DNA of 53,710 nucleotides from positions 1-53,710 of the forward strand of contig JAJEFE010000168.1 in assembly GCA_022820625.1 (NCBI GenBank). Direction: 5' to 3'. Below the pieces are notes generated by a model, which saw nothing but the letters and a program-made list of their open reading frames with translations, was not told the origin of the DNA and did not search any database. Source of the DNA: Gammaproteobacteria bacterium. Lineage in GTDB: Bacteria > Pseudomonadota > Gammaproteobacteria > Steroidobacterales > Rariloculaceae. How positions within the stretch are numbered: the stretch's first letter is position 1; each line of letters begins with the position of its first letter. The position numbers and the translations under genes are program-made. Shown here piece by piece: positions 1 to 7,889 of the stretch.

Positions 1-659
1 CGCTTGGGGTGAAAATCCGGCGCCGAGACCGGAAACGGCCCAAAATCCCGCCAAAACCGCCGATTCCTGGGGTAAAGTTCTTTTTGGACTTGCTCGAAAC
101 CTTTATCGATCAAAGGCTTCCGAACAGCGCAAGAGGCTCTCCTCGTGGCCCGATACGTCACGCGGGCCACGAGCCCTCCCATCTTGTTCACGATTTCCGC
201 GTGCCAGGATGCCAGGGTGAGGTGTGCTTCGGCCATTTCCGGATCCAGGCGCAGTGCTTCCTGGGCCGCCTCGCGCGTTCTGCGCGCATATCCCCTGTTG
301 AGTGCCTCCATGACGCCCACGGTCTGGGCTTCGCGGCCGATGGCATGGGCCGACTGGAAGTGGGCTTCGGGGTTTTCGGGATCGAGGCGAATCGCCTCGT
401 CCGCGGCGCTTATCGCGCGCGCGAACAACTCCGGCTGTTCGTCCTCGGCGGCGAGGTAGTAGCCGTGTATGGACAGCGACTCGGCCGCCAGCGCGTACCC
501 TTCCGACGTTCCCAATGCCTCGCCCGCTTCCGCGGCCGCTGCAAACCGGCCGTCGGCGTATGCGGCCCGTGCCGCCTCGATGGACTGTGCGCCGGACGGA
601 TTCACCAGCAGAAGAGTTCCTGCAAGCGAAAAACACAACGATACGGCCGTTTTTCTCAT
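1..659 (-). pseudogene. TPR-type exported protein, incomplete at left edge and probably frameshifted
   Basis: An ATG at 659 opens a frame that reads leftward without a stop to the window edge. Residues 1-25 form a signal peptide (basic start, LAGTLLLV core, cleavage near GAQ). Residues 26-169 look like tetratricopeptide repeats: alternating Ala-rich helices with LDPENPEAH and LDPEMAEAHLTLASWHAE signatures, a family usually acting as a periplasmic scaffold. After residue ~169 (near position 153) the match stops and rare AGG/AGA codons appear. The adjacent frame instead reads GHEESLLRCSEAFDR, which fits the expected next TPR helix, and then stops at 103-105. I infer a one-base frameshift or truncation near 145-155, so the gene is probably broken. 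The cut by the window edge leaves the true 3' end unknown. TPR assignment is good; function is unknown. Confidence 0.6.
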
Positions 660-984
660 TGCTTCATCCCGTGCCGAGTGACTTTTATTCGAGTAGTTTC
701 AGCATATTGTGATTCACACCTCAAAGGCGGTCAACGAATGAACGGTACCGCACCGAAACAGCATCTGGCCATAGCGATTTTGACAGCCGTTTCGCGTGCT
801 GAGGGAGGTCCAATTCAGTCCACGAAGCCGGATTCCAGAAGCCGTTTGAGCTATTCTCCGTATGTTGGGAGCGGCCGCTCCCGGCCGAAAGCAGACGCCA
901 GGCTTGTCGCTCCGGCCATAGATCGAAAATTGCGCAAATCTCTCGCCTTCCGCGATAATCGCCCCGCCGCAGCAGGGCCCTCAT
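660..984. other. Gene-free stretch between the TPR gene and the glycosyltransferase
   Basis: No frame here has a convincing product. The only structured item I see is the short palindrome at 708-718, upstream of the leftward TPR gene. The open frames that cross this stretch carry no recognisable domain. Confidence 0.5.
708..718. promoter_or_regulatory. 11-bp perfect palindrome TGTGATTCACA, possible operator
   Basis: TGTGA and TCACA arms surround one central base, about 50 bp upstream of the TPR gene start. The arms resemble CRP half-sites, but the 1-base spacing is not the 6 bases CRP needs, so another regulator or chance is as likely. Confidence 0.25.
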
Positions 985-1779
985 GTGAAGATATTCGTCA
1001 TCAGCCTCCGCACGGCCGAGACCCGGCGTGCAGAAGCGTCCGAACAGATGGCCAGGTGCGACGTAGCGTTCGAGTTCTTCGATGCCGTTGACGGGACCGC
1101 CGGCCATGCCGACTGGTTTTCGGGAATTGATAACCGGCGTTTTCTGCTCAATACGCTTCGCCGCCAGCCGAAGCCTCAAGAAATCGGCTGCTACGCGAGT
1201 CACCTGTCATTGTGGAACAAGGCGATCTCCCTCGACCAACCCGTCCTTGTCCTTGAAGACGACTTCCAGCTTGAACCGGGCTTTGCCGAAGTCATAGGCG
1301 GGCTGGAACCGATGGTGAACGAATTCGGGTTCATTCGCCTGCAATCCATGCACGGGCCGCGAGCGCCGCTGAAGCGCCTGAGGCCCGCCGCCTACGAAGT
1401 CCGGCGCCATGACGGAACGACCCTGCATTACCTGTCCGATCCGCCGCTCTATGCGCTGGCTTATGCCGTCAGCCCAGGGGCAGCCCGTGCTCTGGTACTG
1501 GCCAGCCGGACCCTGTTCGCACCCGTCGACAAGTTCCTGCAACACACCTGGATACATCGTACGCCCATCTACGTACTGGACCCGCCCGTGGTGAAGATGT
1601 CGCCGCAAGCCGAAATCTCGACCATTGGCGATCGAACCCGCAAGAGCAGGAACCCCATGGTGAATCTCAGCCGCGCCATTCACAAGGGCATCGGGGAATT
1701 CCACCGGCTGGGCTTTGACCGGGTGCAGTTCGCCCGGATGTCGGATTCCGATCGCCCTCAGTTAGGAAAATCGAAATAA
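985..1779 (+). CDS. Glycosyltransferase family 25 (LPS-type glycosyltransferase)
   Basis: The 264-residue protein starts at a GTG (MKIFVISLRTAETRR), the typical N-terminus of family 25 glycosyltransferases that add galactose or another sugar to lipooligosaccharide. Residues ~30-40 (FEFFDAVDG) and ~60 (GCYASH) match the family, and the acidic LVLEDDF motif near residue 90 would bind metal and nucleotide sugar. No signal peptide or membrane segment is present, so it should act at the cytoplasmic face of the inner membrane. Length is normal. Its last 22 bases overlap the end of the convergent dipeptidase gene. The exact sugar and acceptor cannot be read from sequence. No other cell-envelope sugar genes are next to it, so it is an orphan here. 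Confidence 0.85.
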   Translation: MKIFVISLRTAETRRAEASEQMARCDVAFEFFDAVDGTAGHADWFSGIDNRRFLLNTLRRQPKPQEIGCYASHLSLWNKAISLDQPVLVLEDDFQLEPGFAEVIGGLEPMVNEFGFIRLQSMHGPRAPLKRLRPAAYEVRRHDGTTLHYLSDPPLYALAYAVSPGAARALVLASRTLFAPVDKFLQHTWIHRTPIYVLDPPVVKMSPQAEISTIGDRTRKSRNPMVNLSRAIHKGIGEFHRLGFDRVQFARMSDSDRPQLGKSK

Positions 1780-2456
1780 GTGTCCGGATAGGGTTCGTCG
1801 GCGAGGGTGAAATGCCACCACTCCCGGGCGTAGTGGTTGAACCCGTGCGAGGTCATCACGTTCTGCAGCAGCGCACGGTTGGCGCGTTGCTGGGCTGTGA
1901 CGGCGGGGCTGTCCGGCCAGGAAATCGGGCCGAAGAAATCGTAGCCCGAGCCCATGTCGAGTTCGTGGGCTGCGCCCGCCTCGTCCCGAAAGACGATGGT
2001 GAGATCCACCGTGCTGCCCCGCGAATGGCCTGAGCGCGCAGCGATGTAGCCCTCCTCGAACAGGTCCTCCTTTGCCACATCGGGGTAGAAGTCGGGCTTG
2101 GTTCGCTGATCGTCGAGATCCTCGCCCCAGCGGACGAAGTGATCCACAGCGCGCTGCGGCCGGTAAGCGTCGAAGACCTTCAGCCCGAGCCCGAATGGCT
2201 GGAGCGCGGCCTGGACGTCCGCCAGCGCGGCGGCGGCCGGCTCGGACAGGATCGCGTGTCCGTGCCTATAACCATCAATGGGCTGCCCGACGAAGTTGTC
2301 CCCGGTGGCGTACTTGAGCTCGATTGCGATATCCGGAATCGCCTCATCCAGATACACGAAACCCTCCGGCAAGCCGGGACGTTCCTGGGCAAGGGCGCCC
2401 AATGCGCTGACCGCAGCCAAAAACGCAACGGCCAGGAAAACGGGTGAGAATTTCAT
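1758..2456 (-). CDS. ddpX: D-alanyl-D-alanine dipeptidase, VanX/DdpX family (M15D)
   Basis: This 232-residue zinc peptidase hydrolyses D-Ala-D-Ala, a role in peptidoglycan turnover or nutrient use. Residues 1-24 (MKFSPVFLAVAFLAAV...GALA) form a signal peptide, so it acts in the periplasm or is lipid-free and exported. The zinc motif SGHSRGSTVDLT supplies His and Asp, and EWWHF near the C-terminus supplies the catalytic Glu and third ligand His, both matching VanX. ATG 2456 is chosen over an upstream in-frame start because it begins the signal peptide. No van resistance genes lie nearby, so a cell-wall recycling role is more likely than glycopeptide resistance. It is transcribed away from the ABC operon that starts at 2599. 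Confidence 0.88.
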   Translation of the reverse strand: MKFSPVFLAVAFLAAVSALGALAQERPGLPEGFVYLDEAIPDIAIELKYATGDNFVGQPIDGYRHGHAILSEPAAAALADVQAALQPFGLGLKVFDAYRPQRAVDHFVRWGEDLDDQRTKPDFYPDVAKEDLFEEGYIAARSGHSRGSTVDLTIVFRDEAGAAHELDMGSGYDFFGPISWPDSPAVTAQQRANRALLQNVMTSHGFNHYAREWWHFTLADEPYPDTYFDFPN

Positions 2457-2539
2457 CTCGCGCCTCAACGACGTTGATCGGATTATGGGCGATGTTCCCG
2501 ATCACTGTCATAGCAAGCACCAAACATCTGTCCTGCCTG

Positions 2540-2568
2540 TTGACATGTTTATCCTACTGTACTAGATT
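2540..2568 (+). promoter_or_regulatory. Sigma-70-like promoter of the ABC/GntR operon
   Basis: A perfect TTGACA (-35, 2540-2545) is followed after 17 bases by TAGATT (-10, 2563-2568). Transcription should start near 2575, giving a leader of roughly 25 bases before the ATG at 2599. The -10 hexamer lies inside the inverted repeat at 2558-2577. Confidence 0.65.
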
Positions 2569-2577
2569 ACTAGTACA
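2558..2577. promoter_or_regulatory. Operator candidate for the YtrA-type regulator (8-bp perfect inverted repeat)
   Basis: TGTACTAG and CTAGTACA are exact inverted copies separated by ATTA. The repeat covers the -10 element and the start point, where a bound repressor would block RNA polymerase. The GntR/YtrA regulator encoded in the same operon (4201-4572) is the obvious ligand; autoregulation of the operon is typical of this subfamily. The assignment of regulator to site is inference. Confidence 0.6.
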
Positions 2578-2598
2578 CTCAGTTTACGGATCGACAAG

Positions 2599-3447
2599 AT
2601 GCTCGAAGCCAGGCAAGTCAATTTCGGTTACGGACCCGATCCCCTGTTTCGCGACACGGACCTGACGCTCGCACCCGGTCACATTTACGGGCTGCTGGGG
2701 CTCAACGGCGCCGGCAAGACCACCTTGCTCAAGCTCATGACGGGGTTGCTGTTCCCTAATTCAGGCGAGATCACCGCCTGCGGTCACAATCCTGCCCGGC
2801 GAGCCCCCGGTTTCCTGTCCAGGGTCTTCCTCTTGCCGGAAGAGCTCAACGTCCCCGGCGTAACAGGCAAGGAATACGTCGCCGCCCGCTCGCCGTTCTA
2901 TCCGGCTTTCGATCAGGGCCAGATGCAACGCTACCTCAGGGAGTTCGGGATTCCCGAGGGCAAGCGGCTCACGGCCCTCTCCCACGGACAGCAGAAGAAG
3001 TTCCTGTTGTCGTTCGGCCTGGCCTGCAATGCGTCGCTGGTGCTCCTGGACGAGCCGACCAATGGCCTCGATATCCCCTCCAAGGGTCTCTTCCGGCGCT
3101 TGGTGGCCGAAGCGCTGAGCGATGACCAGACCATCGTCGTTTCGACTCACCAGGTCCGGGACGTCGAGTCGCTGGTGGACCTGATCGTGATTCTTCACGA
3201 GGGCAAGGTGCTGTTGAACCACACGGTTTCCGAATTGAGCGGAAACCTGAGATTTTCGGTCAGCGGAAACCGCCCGGAAGAAGGCAACGGGCTGATCTAT
3301 ACCGAGCGCACCGTAGGCGGCTACGCAAACGTCTTCAAGGATCGCGGCGGTGACGAAGGTGCACTGGACATGGAACTGCTCTTCAAGGCCGTCATCGCGA
3401 ACCCGGCCGCCTGCGCCGCACTGCTCACAACGGAGAACCGGAAATGA
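2599..3447 (+). CDS. ABC transporter ATP-binding protein
   Basis: The 282-residue ATPase shows Walker A GLNGAGKTT (near residue 35), the signature LSHGQQKKF and Walker B LVLLDEPTNGLD with the following switch His (STHQVRD). This is the single-domain exporter type (CcmA/YtrB-like), working as a dimer with a membrane partner. It is the first gene after the promoter at 2540. Its stop overlaps the ATG of the permease gene by four bases (ATGA), so the pair is translationally coupled. The C-terminal ~70 residues are poorly conserved. Substrate is unknown; relatives in YtrA-controlled operons respond to cell-wall antibiotics or envelope stress. Confidence 0.88.
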   Translation: MLEARQVNFGYGPDPLFRDTDLTLAPGHIYGLLGLNGAGKTTLLKLMTGLLFPNSGEITACGHNPARRAPGFLSRVFLLPEELNVPGVTGKEYVAARSPFYPAFDQGQMQRYLREFGIPEGKRLTALSHGQQKKFLLSFGLACNASLVLLDEPTNGLDIPSKGLFRRLVAEALSDDQTIVVSTHQVRDVESLVDLIVILHEGKVLLNHTVSELSGNLRFSVSGNRPEEGNGLIYTERTVGGYANVFKDRGGDEGALDMELLFKAVIANPAACAALLTTENRK

Positions 3448-4211
3448 ACGAACATTTCTCCATCGAAAGACTTTGGTGGCTGCTGCGCGCCGACTTCACG
3501 GCCGGCTATCGCATCTTGCTGACAGTGTCGGGCACGCTGGCCGGCGTCATCCTGATCGCATCCCTGATCTCGTTCGGCCCCGGCGGCGGAGGCCAGGAGT
3601 TCTTCATGTCGTGGTTTGGCGGCATGCTCTACATCTGGGGCGTCATTGCCTCGAGCCGCGCCTTCCGGGAACTTCACGACAAGACCCGGAACGAGGCGTA
3701 CCTGCTGTTGCCCGCCTCCGCGGTCGAAAAGACCGTGGCCCGGCTGCTCGCCGTGACGGTCGGACTGGCCGTCTACCTGTTGGTCTTCACCACCGTGGTT
3801 TCGGTCCTCGTCGAAGCGGTGTTCCTGGTGCTGCCGGGTACCGGTTACGGACTGTTTAATCCGCTCGACCCCGTGGTATGGCCGCTCATCTTCGGCTATT
3901 TCTTCCTGCAATCCTTCTTCTTTCTCGGCGCAGCCTGGTTCAGGAGTCGGCATTTCATCAAGACCGGCCTGGCCATCACCGTGGTTGGAATCGGGTTGGC
4001 CCTGTTCATCGTGCTCACGCTGCGGCTCACCTTTGCGACAGTGGACCTGTCCGACCTGGACGGCCTCATAGCACGGGCGGCGGGGTCCTACCAGGGGCTG
4101 TTTCAGGTACTCGAGGCCCTGCGCGGGCTCTTCGCAGTCGTGCTGCCGGCCGCATGCTGGACGATTGCCTGGCTGAGGGTCCGGGAGACACAGGTCAGCG
4201 ATGGAATTTAG
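3444..4211 (+). CDS. ABC transporter permease, six-helix membrane protein
   Basis: This 255-residue protein has about six hydrophobic segments (for example residues ~25-50, 55-75, 95-125, 145-165, 170-195 and 225-245) and no other domain. It is the membrane half of the transporter whose ATPase is encoded just upstream. The N-terminal WWLLRADFTAGYR segment is a cytoplasmic amphipathic stretch typical of the family. It starts with ATGA overlap on the ATPase gene, and its last 11 bases overlap the regulator gene. The protein is too divergent to name a substrate. Confidence 0.75.
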   Translation: MNEHFSIERLWWLLRADFTAGYRILLTVSGTLAGVILIASLISFGPGGGGQEFFMSWFGGMLYIWGVIASSRAFRELHDKTRNEAYLLLPASAVEKTVARLLAVTVGLAVYLLVFTTVVSVLVEAVFLVLPGTGYGLFNPLDPVVWPLIFGYFFLQSFFFLGAAWFRSRHFIKTGLAITVVGIGLALFIVLTLRLTFATVDLSDLDGLIARAAGSYQGLFQVLEALRGLFAVVLPAACWTIAWLRVRETQVSDGI

Positions 4212-4572
4212 CGAGCCCAGAAGCATTTACCTGCAGATCGCGGACCAGATCCGCGAGCGCATCCTGCAGGGCGAATGGCAGGACGGGGAACGGATCCCGT
4301 CCATCCGCGAACTGGCCATCGAGCTGGGCGTGAATCCGAATACGGTCACGAAGAGTTATCAGGCGCTGCTGGATTGGGGCATCGTCGCCAATCAACGCGG
4401 GCGCGGTTACTTCGTCAGCGAAAGGGCTGCCGAACGGGCGTTGACCGGGATGCGCGAGGAATTCGTGCGCGACGAGCTTCCAAAAGTGATTCGCGTCATG
4501 CAAACGCTGGGTATCGGCCTCGACGAACTGGCCGGATACCTGGCTCGACAAGACGGAGATAAAGAGAAATGA
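4201..4572 (+). CDS. GntR-family transcriptional regulator, YtrA subfamily
   Basis: A 123-residue protein with the GntR winged helix-turn-helix at residues ~5-75 (IADQIRERILQGEW, then RIPSIRELAIELGVNPNTV, then the wing RGRGYFV). The C-terminal part is only ~45 residues, too short for the usual FadR or HutC ligand domains; this short tail defines the YtrA subfamily, whose members regulate linked ABC transporter genes. It overlaps the permease gene by 11 bases and the next gene by 4. It probably represses its own operon by binding 2558-2577. Confidence 0.87.
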   Translation: MEFSEPRSIYLQIADQIRERILQGEWQDGERIPSIRELAIELGVNPNTVTKSYQALLDWGIVANQRGRGYFVSERAAERALTGMREEFVRDELPKVIRVMQTLGIGLDELAGYLARQDGDKEK

Positions 4573-5291
4573 AAGCCAGCAAAATCGCACTACTCTCACT
4601 TGGCGGTGTCGTCGCGGGAGCCATCGTGGTGGCCGCGGTGGTGGCGCGTGTAGCCATCGGTTGGGACGGACAGGCGCGGGCGCAGACCGACATCGATCCC
4701 GGCGAGACTGAAACGGCGAGCCGGGACCTCAGCGGATTCAGCAGCATCGAGATCAACGGCAGTTGGAGCGTCGCCGTCACCCGGGGTGACGAGTGGCAGG
4801 TGGAACTGTCCTATCCGGAGAATCTCGTGGGTGAAATCGACGCATCGGTAAGGGGCGAACGACTCAGCCTGGACGATGCCGGGATGCGATCCTTTTTCGG
4901 TCGGTCAAATGCGCGATTCGGGGCAGACATCGTCATGCCCGCACTGGTGGAACTGGAGGCAGCCGGCAGCAGCCGCGTGACGCTGACGGGCTTTGAAGGC
5001 GAACAGCTCACGATCGCCGCCGCCGGCGCGAATCAAGTAACCGGCGAAGACGGCCGCTACGGCGAACTGGAACTGTCGGTCGCAGGCGCCAACGACATTC
5101 AGCTCGCCGGCTTCACTTTCACCGATGCGGACGTGGAGCTTGCGGGCGCATCCAACCTTACGCTGACCATGGACGGCGGCGAATTGACCGGCGGCCTGGC
5201 CGGCGCCGGGAAAATCGAATACTTCGGTACCGTCTCGCGGGAAGCGGTTGACGTCGCCGGGTTCGGTTCGGTGGGACCGGCGGAACTCTAG
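4569..5291 (+). CDS. Exported DUF2807 (head GIN domain) protein
   Basis: The 240-residue product begins with a signal peptide or anchor (MKASKIALLSLGGVVAGAIVVAAVVARVAIG). The rest is a DUF2807 repeat-rich beta-helix-like domain, recognised by DLSGFSSIEINGSWSV near the start and many short G/A/S-rich strands ending NLTLTMDGGELTGGLAG and KIEYFGTV. The family is thought to be surface or periplasmic and has no proven function. ATGA coupling to the GntR gene makes it the last member of the four-gene operon, so it should be induced with the transporter. It stops five bases before the convergent dioxygenase gene. Confidence 0.8.
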   Translation: MKASKIALLSLGGVVAGAIVVAAVVARVAIGWDGQARAQTDIDPGETETASRDLSGFSSIEINGSWSVAVTRGDEWQVELSYPENLVGEIDASVRGERLSLDDAGMRSFFGRSNARFGADIVMPALVELEAAGSSRVTLTGFEGEQLTIAAAGANQVTGEDGRYGELELSVAGANDIQLAGFTFTDADVELAGASNLTLTMDGGELTGGLAGAGKIEYFGTVSREAVDVAGFGSVGPAEL

Positions 5292-5295
5292 CTGG

Positions 5296-6228
5296 TCAGA
5301 CGATCTGGATGCCCTTGTAGGCGAGCATCGAGCCATCCCATTGTTGGTCGACGATTATCATGTAGTCCTGCCAGTCCCGGCGGAAGACCGAGTCTGAACC
5401 GTTGTCGGTGTCCTTCGGCTCGCCCGTGTAGTCGGGGTGGTTGAGGTATAAGTCGTTGCTGATGTCGTCGTCAAAGCAGAACTGCGAAACGAGGCGCTGC
5501 ACGCCATCGACGACGACCCGAAAGTGAATATGGGTGGTGCGCCCGCGGTACCAGCCGGGGAAACAGCCAAGGAAGTAGACGTTGCCGACGCTGTCGGTTC
5601 GCTGGATACCACGAAACCATCGCGCCGCAAGCCCGTCGGCATCATTGCCGGTGCAGAAGTCTGCACGGAACCCGCTGACCGCCCCCGTGCTCTCGGAGCT
5701 GTCTCCCGAGTAGATGCCTTCCCGGTCGCACCACCAGACTTCAATGTATGCGCCCTCGACCGGTGCGCAATCGGCGTCCACCAACTTGAGAACCAGCGTC
5801 ATCGGCACGCCGGGTTCGCCTTCCGAGATGTCCTCCCGGAAATCGTCCACGTCAAAAAAGCACGGCCCGATGGTGTAGGCGTCGGTGCCGGTAATCGTGC
5901 ACATGACGTTCCCCAGGCTGAGGTCCAACGGATCCGATTCGGGCGGAAACTCTGCGGTCATGGCGGCAGTGCCCCCTGCGAGCCAGGTCGTCCTATTGAC
6001 GCCGCCTCCGGTCGCGTCGCCACCTCCGACTGCGCCATCACCGCCTCCGTCGCCGCCGCCGCCCGGCTCATCCGGCTCGACCGCGCCCACCGACCCGGCC
6101 TCGCCGCCCCCGCAGCCCACAAGCCCGGCAAGTGGCGGCATCGTCAGCGTTGCGCCGACCGTCTTCAGAACACTCCGGCGCGTCACCGCAGCGGTTTCAA
6201 ACTCAATTCTTGCCTCATGTGCCTTCAT
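5296..6228 (-). CDS. Exported intradiol ring-cleavage dioxygenase-like protein
   Basis: The 310-residue protein resembles the beta subunit of protocatechuate 3,4-dioxygenase, an Fe(III) enzyme opening catechol rings between the hydroxyls. The four iron ligands are visible: Tyr in DREGIYSG, Tyr in PGWYRGR, and the two His in THIHF. The N-terminus has a twin-arginine-like TRRSVLKTVG followed by LAGLVGC, a lipobox, so it is probably exported and lipid-anchored. A Gly/Asp/Glu-rich linker of ~40 residues follows. The ATG at 6228 is preferred over an upstream GTG at 6285 because GAGGG lies nine bases before it. No other aromatic-degradation gene is adjacent, so the substrate is unknown and may not be protocatechuate. 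Confidence 0.8.
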   Translation of the reverse strand: MKAHEARIEFETAAVTRRSVLKTVGATLTMPPLAGLVGCGGGEAGSVGAVEPDEPGGGGDGGGDGAVGGGDATGGGVNRTTWLAGGTAAMTAEFPPESDPLDLSLGNVMCTITGTDAYTIGPCFFDVDDFREDISEGEPGVPMTLVLKLVDADCAPVEGAYIEVWWCDREGIYSGDSSESTGAVSGFRADFCTGNDADGLAARWFRGIQRTDSVGNVYFLGCFPGWYRGRTTHIHFRVVVDGVQRLVSQFCFDDDISNDLYLNHPDYTGEPKDTDNGSDSVFRRDWQDYMIIVDQQWDGSMLAYKGIQIV

Positions 6229-6307
6229 GCTGCCAATGCCCTCCCGGGCTTCGAGATTACGGAGAATCCAGTCTATCCCGCCCACGGCCTACGCAAACAG
6301 CTGTTGA

Positions 6308-6327
6308 GAATTCTTGTGAATTCTTGA
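6308..6327. repeat. Two direct copies of a 10-bp unit GAATTCTTG(T/A)
   Basis: The two units abut, so they lie on the same face of the helix, about 80 bp upstream of the dioxygenase start. That position would suit a regulator site on the leftward promoter, but there is no matching regulator gene nearby. Confidence 0.4.
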
Positions 6328-6429
6328 GGATCGCCCCTAGCGCTGGCGCGACAGCCGTGTTCCGAGCGGACCATGCGCCGCAGGATCCCCAGGCTGTACT
6401 CCACCAGCCGTTCACGCATCGCGGGGAAC

Positions 6430-6460
6430 GGCCACGTGCTGGTGGCCTACGGCAGAGGCC
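6430..6460 (-). terminator. Overlapping hairpins just past the end of the sulfatase gene
   Basis: GGCCAC/GTGGCC (6430-6447) and GGCCT/AGGCC (6444-6460) can each pair, but not together. They start two bases beyond the stop of the leftward sulfatase. There is no T-tract, so this is only a possible transcription end or mRNA-stabilising structure. Confidence 0.3.
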
Positions 6461-6461
6461 C

Positions 6462-7823
6462 CTACTCCCTGATCATCGCCAACTGACCCCGCAGTTCCGC
6501 GAGGATCGAGTCGACGTTGCTGCCGTTCGTCAGCAGGTTTTCCTGCTCCGTGGGATCGGCCTGCAGGTCATACAGTTCCTCCAGGCGCGGCAGGCGGCGC
6601 AACAGCTTGAACCGGTCGTTCCGGATCGCACAGTCATCCCGATTAACGTCTTCGAGCACCACTTCTGCGTAGGCGTAGCCGCGCGGTCCCGGACCGGCGC
6701 TGGAGAGCAGGTCGGCGAAGCTCAGGCTGTCGTTGAATTGAGTCGTGCCCGCGCCCGCGAGATTGGCGATGGTCGCGAACAGGTCCACGCTTGACACCAG
6801 CGCGTCCTCGCGCTCGCCGACGCGCTCAACGCCCCGGCCCGAGATAATCATCGGTACCGCCACGCCGCCCTGGTAGACAGAGCCCTTCGCGCGCTGCCCC
6901 GGCGGTCCCTGGTAGACCTGCCGCGGAGTGCCGTTGTCGCCCATGTAAACGATCACCGTGTTCGCCCGCGTATCGGTGGAGAAGGAATCCAGAAGCCGAC
7001 CGATCTCGCGGTCCATGGCTTCGATCGCGGCCAGGTAATAGGGCAGCGGGCCCTGATCGATCGCCTCCTGATCGGGAGACAGCGAATCCCTGCCGTGCAG
7101 GCCGGGCGGCGGCAAGTGAAATGGCGTATGCGGCGCATTGAACGCCAGCCAGGCGAACCACGGCGCCTCCTGTGCGGCGATCCAGTCGATGGCGAAATCG
7201 ACGAACGCGGTCGTGGTGTAGACGTTGCTGCGCGACTCGCGGCCATTCTCGATCAACGTCCAATCGAAGTAGTCACCCACGGCGCCTCTCTGGAATCCGG
7301 CGAAATGGTCGATTCCCATCAGGTTGGGATTGTCGATGCCGCCGTTGCCCTGCCCCGACAGGTGCCACTTTCCGATCACCGAATGGCTGTAGGTGTCGGG
7401 CACGTTCGAATCGATGAACGATTGCAGCGACGTCTCATTGAGCGAAATGGGGTCGCCGGGCGCCAGCACGCCGGTGCGGATGCCGTAGCGGCCCGTCAGT
7501 ATGGTCGCGCGGGTAGGAGAGCACAGAGGCGTTGCCCAGACGTTGTCGAAGATCAGTCCATTCGCCGCCAATTCGTCGAGCGTGGGGGTCGTCGGCAGGT
7601 CCGTCCCCACCTGGTATCCGGACGAGGCATCCAGCCCCAGATCGTCCGAGATGATCAGCAGGATGTTCGGGTGTTCATTCAGCGTGGGTCCGGGGTCCGG
7701 CTGACTCCCGGCCCCAGGTCCGCCGCCGCCGCCATCGTCGGCTGGGCTATCGCCGCCACCTCCTCCGCCACCGCAGCCAGTGAGCAGCGCCAATGCAAAT
7801 ATCCCGAGAAAATCAGTGCGCAT
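6462..7823 (-). CDS. Lipoprotein sulfatase (S1 family, CSPTR active site)
   Basis: A 453-residue type I sulfatase that would hydrolyse a sulfate ester. The first 17 residues end in a lipobox (LLTGC), so the enzyme is lipid-anchored; a Gly/Asp/Pro-rich linker of ~30 residues follows. Metal-binding SDD is near residue 60. The active-site motif C101-S-P-T-R is the type that a formylglycine-generating enzyme converts at Cys. GKWHL and MGDNGT complete the site. It closely resembles the neighbouring sulfatase at 7890-9347 (same spacing, shared WIDHPNLAGFDHF-type region), so the pair arose by tandem duplication. No sulfatase-maturing enzyme is in the window. Substrate unknown. Confidence 0.88.
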   Translation of the reverse strand: MRTDFLGIFALALLTGCGGGGGGGDSPADDGGGGGPGAGSQPDPGPTLNEHPNILLIISDDLGLDASSGYQVGTDLPTTPTLDELAANGLIFDNVWATPLCSPTRATILTGRYGIRTGVLAPGDPISLNETSLQSFIDSNVPDTYSHSVIGKWHLSGQGNGGIDNPNLMGIDHFAGFQRGAVGDYFDWTLIENGRESRSNVYTTTAFVDFAIDWIAAQEAPWFAWLAFNAPHTPFHLPPPGLHGRDSLSPDQEAIDQGPLPYYLAAIEAMDREIGRLLDSFSTDTRANTVIVYMGDNGTPRQVYQGPPGQRAKGSVYQGGVAVPMIISGRGVERVGEREDALVSSVDLFATIANLAGAGTTQFNDSLSFADLLSSAGPGPRGYAYAEVVLEDVNRDDCAIRNDRFKLLRRLPRLEELYDLQADPTEQENLLTNGSNVDSILAELRGQLAMIRE

Positions 7824-7847
7824 GCCTCACCAACTCACTTGGTCCTC

Positions 7848-7871
7848 GGCATTCTACACACCAGGAATGCC
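7848..7871 (-). terminator. Hairpin GGCATTC/GAATGCC after the second sulfatase gene
   Basis: A perfect 7-bp stem with a 10-base loop lies 19 bases past the stop of the leftward sulfatase at 7890 and before the next sulfatase start. It lacks a T-tract, so it is a weak terminator or a processing site within the operon. Confidence 0.35.
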
Positions 7872-7889
7872 AGCGTGACAAAGCCAGCA

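Noticed and set aside
708..718. CRP binding site.
   Set aside because: The TGTGA and TCACA arms are only one base apart instead of six.
9..1091. Plus-strand frame covering the TPR gene and the start of the glycosyltransferase.
   Set aside because: The real reading direction is minus for the TPR gene and a different plus frame for the glycosyltransferase.
721..1203. Minus-strand frame of 160 codons opposite the glycosyltransferase start.
   Set aside because: Its right half is antisense to the glycosyltransferase, and its left part has no recognisable domain.
1758..2456. Vancomycin resistance role for the VanX-type dipeptidase.
   Set aside because: No vanH, vanA or vanRS homologues are nearby, and the protein has a signal peptide, unlike cytoplasmic VanX.
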